From JAKQIM01 sp964633225 (lineage in GTDB: Bacteria > Chloroflexota > Anaerolineae > Anaerolineales > UBA4823), in contig CAZWFQ010000115.1 of assembly GCA_964633225.1 (NCBI GenBank), positions 1 to 8,394 on the forward strand: a stretch of DNA of 8,394 nt. The letters are read 5' to 3'. The position numbers were made by a program, and so were the translations under genes. The first letter of the stretch is position 1. Each line of letters starts with the position of its first letter. This document shows positions 6,070-8,394 of this stretch, in pieces. The notes beneath the pieces were generated by a model. It worked only from the letters and a program-made list of their open reading frames with translations, was not told the origin of the DNA and searched no databases.

Positions 6070-7518
6070 ATGAAATTCCACAAACTGTTTACGCTCTTGG
6101 TTGTTGCTGCCATGCTCCTGGCCTTTGCGCCGGCAGCCTCGGCCCAGCAGCCCGTTGGCGACTGGGTCAGCGGTATTTCTTGCCAGAACCTGGACGAGAC
6201 CAACGCTGCTGACATCACCCTCGAATTCTACAATGAAGATACTGCAACCATTGCCTTGACCTATCACGACTCGATCGTAGCGGGTGGTTTCAAGGGCTAT
6301 TACACCCCTGATACACCTGTGGGCGTGCCCGATAACTTCTTGGGCTCGGTTATGATCCAGTCCTCGGCCCCCCTGGCTTGCAATGTTAACACCCAGGTGC
6401 TCATGGCTGGCGCCGGCACTGCCGCTAACCCCAACCGTGTGGCCACCAGCGCCGGTTTTGGCGATGCCGAAACCAGCACCGTCATGTATGCCCCGCAGGT
6501 CATGAGTGGCTACTACACCTGGAATTCCTACATCGCCGTTCAGAACGCCACCGATGCAGAAATTTCTGTCACCCTGACCTACAAAAGCCGCGCTGGCGCC
6601 GATGTGGCTGCAGCCAATGAAACCGTGACCATCCCCGGCTACAGCAACCACGTCTTCTACCAGGCCGAGAATGCTGGCCTTCCGGACAACTTCGTCGGCG
6701 CTGCCACCATCACCGGCACCGGTGCTGTGGCTGTGACGGTCAACTTCTACAACGATGGCACTGCCGCCGGCACCTCCCAGATGCACAGCTACAACGGCTT
6801 CTCGGTTGGCGACACCACCCTCTTGGTCCCCCGCTTTGTGCGCCGCTACTACGGCTATAACAGCGGTCTGACCATCCAGAACATTGGCGCCGCCGCCACC
6901 ACCGCCACCATCACCTTCACCTTCAACGGTGTGAACTACACCCACACGACCGACCCCATCCAGGTTGGTGCAGCCCTGGTGCTGTATGCGACCGATATCG
7001 ATGAGCTGGATGTTTTGGATGCAGGCGAAATGCGCTTCCGCTCTGGTAATGCTGTGGTCACCGCTGCGGAGAATATCATTGCCATCGTCAACGAAGACAA
7101 CCGTGGCCTGGCTGCCGATAACGGTGGTGCAGTAGTACCCGCCACCCGCATTGGCCAGGGCTCCACCTACAATGCCTTCACCGATGCCTCTAAGAGCAAC
7201 GATATCTTCTTCGCTCAGATCACTGACCTCCCGGCTTACTTCTGGGCTGGCGGTTACCAGATTGCCAACACCACCAACGTGGCTGGCACCTGCACCGCTA
7301 CCTTCCCCAGCGCCGGCGGCCTGGTGGTGAACTACACCCTGCCTGCCAGCGGCTCTATCTCCCAGTTTGCCCCCAATGTGGTGGGCCTGGACACCTACAA
7401 CGCGGCTGTGGTCGTCAACTGCACCCAGCCCGTGGTGGGCATCTCGAACCTGGCTTACACGGCTGACTCTGGCCTGCTTGGCGACAGCTTCACCACCGCC
7501 AACGGCCTCAACCGCTAA
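6070..7518 (+). CDS. Secreted acidic protein with four beta-sandwich-like repeats (surface-layer-like), family not identified
   Basis: 482 aa. A classical Sec signal peptide (MKFHK, hydrophobic core 6-20, likely cleavage after ASA at 25, before QQ) is followed by about 457 residues rich in Thr, Ala, Asn, Gly and Val with no transmembrane span, LPXTG or other visible anchor. Four diverged repeats begin with a W/Y-S/G-I-x-x-Q-N-type element at about 30-40, 148-159, 260-271 and 390-400; repeats 1 and 2 also share a [VL]PDNF[LV]G motif (86-92, 204-210). Alternating hydrophobic/Thr strands suggest Ig- or DUF-like beta sandwiches. By hand count the mature chain has 37 Asp+Glu against 13 Lys+Arg. 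C-ending codons are favoured (AAC 28 of 37 Asn) and the ribosome site and terminator are strong, all pointing to high expression. Likely role, inferred: an abundant exported surface, matrix or S-layer-like protein. No enzyme motif was seen. Confidence 0.85.
   Translation: MKFHKLFTLLVVAAMLLAFAPAASAQQPVGDWVSGISCQNLDETNAADITLEFYNEDTATIALTYHDSIVAGGFKGYYTPDTPVGVPDNFLGSVMIQSSAPLACNVNTQVLMAGAGTAANPNRVATSAGFGDAETSTVMYAPQVMSGYYTWNSYIAVQNATDAEISVTLTYKSRAGADVAAANETVTIPGYSNHVFYQAENAGLPDNFVGAATITGTGAVAVTVNFYNDGTAAGTSQMHSYNGFSVGDTTLLVPRFVRRYYGYNSGLTIQNIGAAATTATITFTFNGVNYTHTTDPIQVGAALVLYATDIDELDVLDAGEMRFRSGNAVVTAAENIIAIVNEDNRGLAADNGGAVVPATRIGQGSTYNAFTDASKSNDIFFAQITDLPAYFWAGGYQIANTTNVAGTCTATFPSAGGLVVNYTLPASGSISQFAPNVVGLDTYNAAVVVNCTQPVVGISNLAYTADSGLLGDSFTTANGLNR
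6157..7458 (+). repeat. Four diverged protein-level repeats in the secreted protein
   Basis: The repeats cover about residues 30-110, 141-230, 253-344 and 378-463. Each opens with an aromatic-rich strand leading to a Q/A-N pair (GISCQN, YIAVQN, GLTIQN, GYQIAN), continues with a Thr-rich strand (ITLEF, VTLTY, ITFTF, TCTATF), and closes with a Val/Ile-rich strand ending near N (CNVNTQ, VNFYND, AIVNED, VGISN). The similarity is at protein level only; the DNA has diverged, so these are old domain duplications. Confidence 0.65.
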
Positions 7519-7548
7519 GCTGGCAGACTGACTCCTCTTGTTCAACCC

Positions 7549-7585
7549 TTCACCGCCCGGCCTTGCGCCGGGCGGTGAACTTTTT
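7549..7585 (+). terminator. Rho-independent terminator of the secreted-protein gene
   Basis: TTCACCGCCCGG (7549-7560) pairs perfectly with CCGGGCGGTGAA (7568-7579). C7561-G7567 can add a thirteenth pair, leaving a CTTGC loop. One C and then TTTTT (7581-7585) follow. It lies 30 nt after the stop at 7518 and separates this gene from the lipoprotein gene. Confidence 0.93.
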
Positions 7586-7588
7586 CCC

Positions 7589-7617
7589 TTGTATTTTTGT
7601 GAGACATCAAGTATCCT
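7589..7617 (+). promoter_or_regulatory. Weak candidate promoter of the lipoprotein gene
   Basis: TTGTAT (7589-7594) and TATCCT (7612-7617) have 17-bp spacing, matching 3/6 and 4/6 of the sigma-70-like consensus. They lie immediately after the strong terminator, where a new promoter is expected. Other AT-rich hexamers nearby could serve instead. Confidence 0.28.
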
Positions 7618-7662
7618 TAGAACGGCCTGGGTCTTTACCTCTGCCGAATATCCTTGTTACCT

Positions 7663-7666
7663 GGAG
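7663..7666 (+). promoter_or_regulatory. Ribosome binding site of the lipoprotein gene
   Basis: GGAG, 8 nt before GTG 7675, supports that codon as the start. Earlier in-frame TTG 7654 and GTG 7666 lie upstream of or within the site and lack a comparable one. Confidence 0.55.
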
Positions 7667-7674
7667 TGGAAGCT

Positions 7675-8265
7675 GTGTCTACCTATTGGAAAATTGCCTG
7701 GATCTTATTGATTGCCATTCTGGCGGCTGGCTGCGGCGGCGAGGCCGCTCAAACTTTGGAACCGACGGATGCGCCGGCGCCCTCTGCCGAGCCGGTGGAT
7801 GCTTATCCGTATCCGATGGATCAGCCGACTGTGCCGGTTGGGATTTCAGCCTATCCGGGGCCAGAAGGCACCGCGGCTGAAACATCCCAGTTGCCGACGA
7901 TGGTTCCTGTTCTGGATGTGCCATCTCCCGCCAGCGGTTTGGGCGTGGTAACAGGTTTTCTGTTGGTGGGCGGCGAGGGCGGCCAACCATACTTTGGCAA
8001 TGCCGTGTACCTGGGCCATGCCCTTGCTCCCAGCGACCCTGCCTTTCCCCCCATGATCTCGCTCTCAGAGACTGAAGATCCCCTGGCAGTGATGGATCAG
8101 ACCGGCCGCTTTTTATTTGTGGATGTGGAACCGGGTACTTATGGCCTGATGCTCTGGTCGCCGGTGGGCAGTGCGCCCATGCAAGACCCTGTCACGGGCA
8201 CTTATATGCTGATTGAAGTCAAAGCTGGAGAAACCGTGGACCTGGGTGTGATCCCCATCAAGTAG
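7675..8265 (+). CDS. Predicted lipoprotein with Pro/Ala linker and C-terminal beta-rich domain
   Basis: 196 aa from GTG 7675. The N-terminus (STYWK, then a hydrophobic core 7-18) ends in ILAAGC with the lipid-attachment Cys at 20, a type II signal peptide, so the protein should be anchored to the outer face of the membrane. Residues 21-90 are a low-complexity Pro/Ala/Glu-rich linker with two AYP motifs (AYPYP 43-47, AYPGP 59-63). The C-terminal domain (about 90-196) opens with VVTGFLLVGGEGGQPYFG and has RFLFVDVEPGTYGLMLW (145-161), the pattern of carboxypeptidase-regulatory/SpaA-like beta sandwiches, where F..V.PG.Y marks the last strands. It ends with VKAGETVDLGVIPI. Such domains are structural or ligand-binding; no catalytic residues are evident. 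It stands alone between the terminator at 7549-7585 and the convergent gene beyond 8297. Start codon moderately sure, lipoprotein nature quite sure, function unknown. Confidence 0.82.
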   Translation: MSTYWKIAWILLIAILAAGCGGEAAQTLEPTDAPAPSAEPVDAYPYPMDQPTVPVGISAYPGPEGTAAETSQLPTMVPVLDVPSPASGLGVVTGFLLVGGEGGQPYFGNAVYLGHALAPSDPAFPPMISLSETEDPLAVMDQTGRFLFVDVEPGTYGLMLWSPVGSAPMQDPVTGTYMLIEVKAGETVDLGVIPIK

Positions 8266-8296
8266 CGCGTTGTGCTGATGCCCCCAAGAGATTGGC

Positions 8297-8394
8297 TCAG
8301 CGCACGATGGGCAGTGTGATAATGTAAATGGCCTGGTACACCCAGGCCTGGCTGCTCAACCCCTCTGCATCTGCGCCCCCCAGCACGTACAGGC
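8297..8394 (-). CDS. C-terminal end of a Kelch-like beta-propeller protein (partial)
   Basis: On the minus strand an open frame enters from the right edge (first full codon at 8392) and ends at TGA (8297-8299). It encodes 31 residues starting LYVLGGADAEG and ending IYIITLPIVR. LYVLGG is the hallmark second strand of a Kelch blade ('iYviGG'), and the following SSQAWVYQ resembles the blade's outer strands; the last strand would close the propeller. The other two minus-strand frames read either a stop or a Pro/Arg/His-rich non-protein-like sequence. The gene converges on the lipoprotein gene with 31 bp between their stops. The rest of the protein, including any signal peptide, lies outside the window. 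Length and function cannot be judged; WD- or other propellers are less likely than Kelch. Confidence 0.72.
   Translation of the reverse strand, partial: LYVLGGADAEGLSSQAWVYQAIYIITLPIVR

Noticed and set aside
6022..7545. Minus-strand open frame of 507 codons opposite the secreted-protein gene
   Set aside because: It mirrors the codon bias of the + strand gene, which makes antisense stops rare; the product is Gly/Val/His-rich without a fold-like pattern, and the + strand frame has signal peptide, ribosome site and terminator.
8272..8305. Imperfect inverted repeat GTGCTGA / TCAGCGCAC between the convergent genes as a bidirectional terminator
   Set aside because: The stem needs a two-base bulge, has a long loop and no T-run on either strand.
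8330..8348. 7-bp perfect hairpin GGCCTGG-TACAC-CCAGGCC
   Set aside because: Lies inside the minus-strand coding end, and GCCTGG is very common throughout the window because of CTG-rich coding, so chance is the better explanation.
1..8394. CRISPR arrays, insertion sequences, tRNA, rRNA or attachment sites
   Set aside because: No evenly spaced direct repeats, transposase motifs, terminal inverted repeats or cloverleaf-like sequences were seen.

Overview
The window is GC-rich and densely coded, and nearly everything is on the + strand. Gene families, codon use and protein style (CTG-rich membrane proteins, 'AYP'-rich lipoprotein linkers, a secreted repeat protein) suggest a Chloroflexota genome, probably Anaerolineae-like. 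This is a judgement from family resemblance, since there is no rRNA or taxonomic marker here. No mobile element, CRISPR array, tRNA or rRNA was seen.

Left part (about 1-5906): five genes packed head to tail, with a 10-bp gap followed by overlaps of 4, 1 and 4 bp. They encode a polytopic GT-C-type membrane glycosyltransferase-like protein (5' end outside the window), a cytosolic GT4-family glycosyltransferase, two different class I SAM-dependent methyltransferases, and a stand-alone membrane protein of the lysylphosphatidylglycerol synthase TM-region type. The combination suggests assembly and methyl decoration of a lipid-linked or surface glycan at the membrane. The actual product cannot be read from sequence.

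Middle (5907-7600): a 163-bp intergenic region with a plausible promoter and a very strong Shine-Dalgarno leads to a 482-aa secreted protein. It has a clear signal peptide, four diverged beta-sandwich-like repeats and a strongly acidic mature chain. C-ending codons are favoured, and a perfect 13-bp hairpin plus T-run terminator follows. It looks like a well-expressed single-gene unit for a secreted or surface-layer-like protein.

Right part (7600-8394): a GTG-start lipoprotein gene with a Pro/Ala linker and a C-terminal beta-rich domain. It converges on a minus-strand gene of which only the last 31 codons are inside the window; that tail looks like the end of a Kelch-type beta-propeller.

Together the region is about the cell envelope: a possible glycan-assembly operon, an abundant acidic secreted protein, a surface lipoprotein and a probable propeller protein. 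A link between the operon and the secreted protein (for example glycosylation) is only an inference from adjacency. No intergenic stretch exceeds 300 bp.
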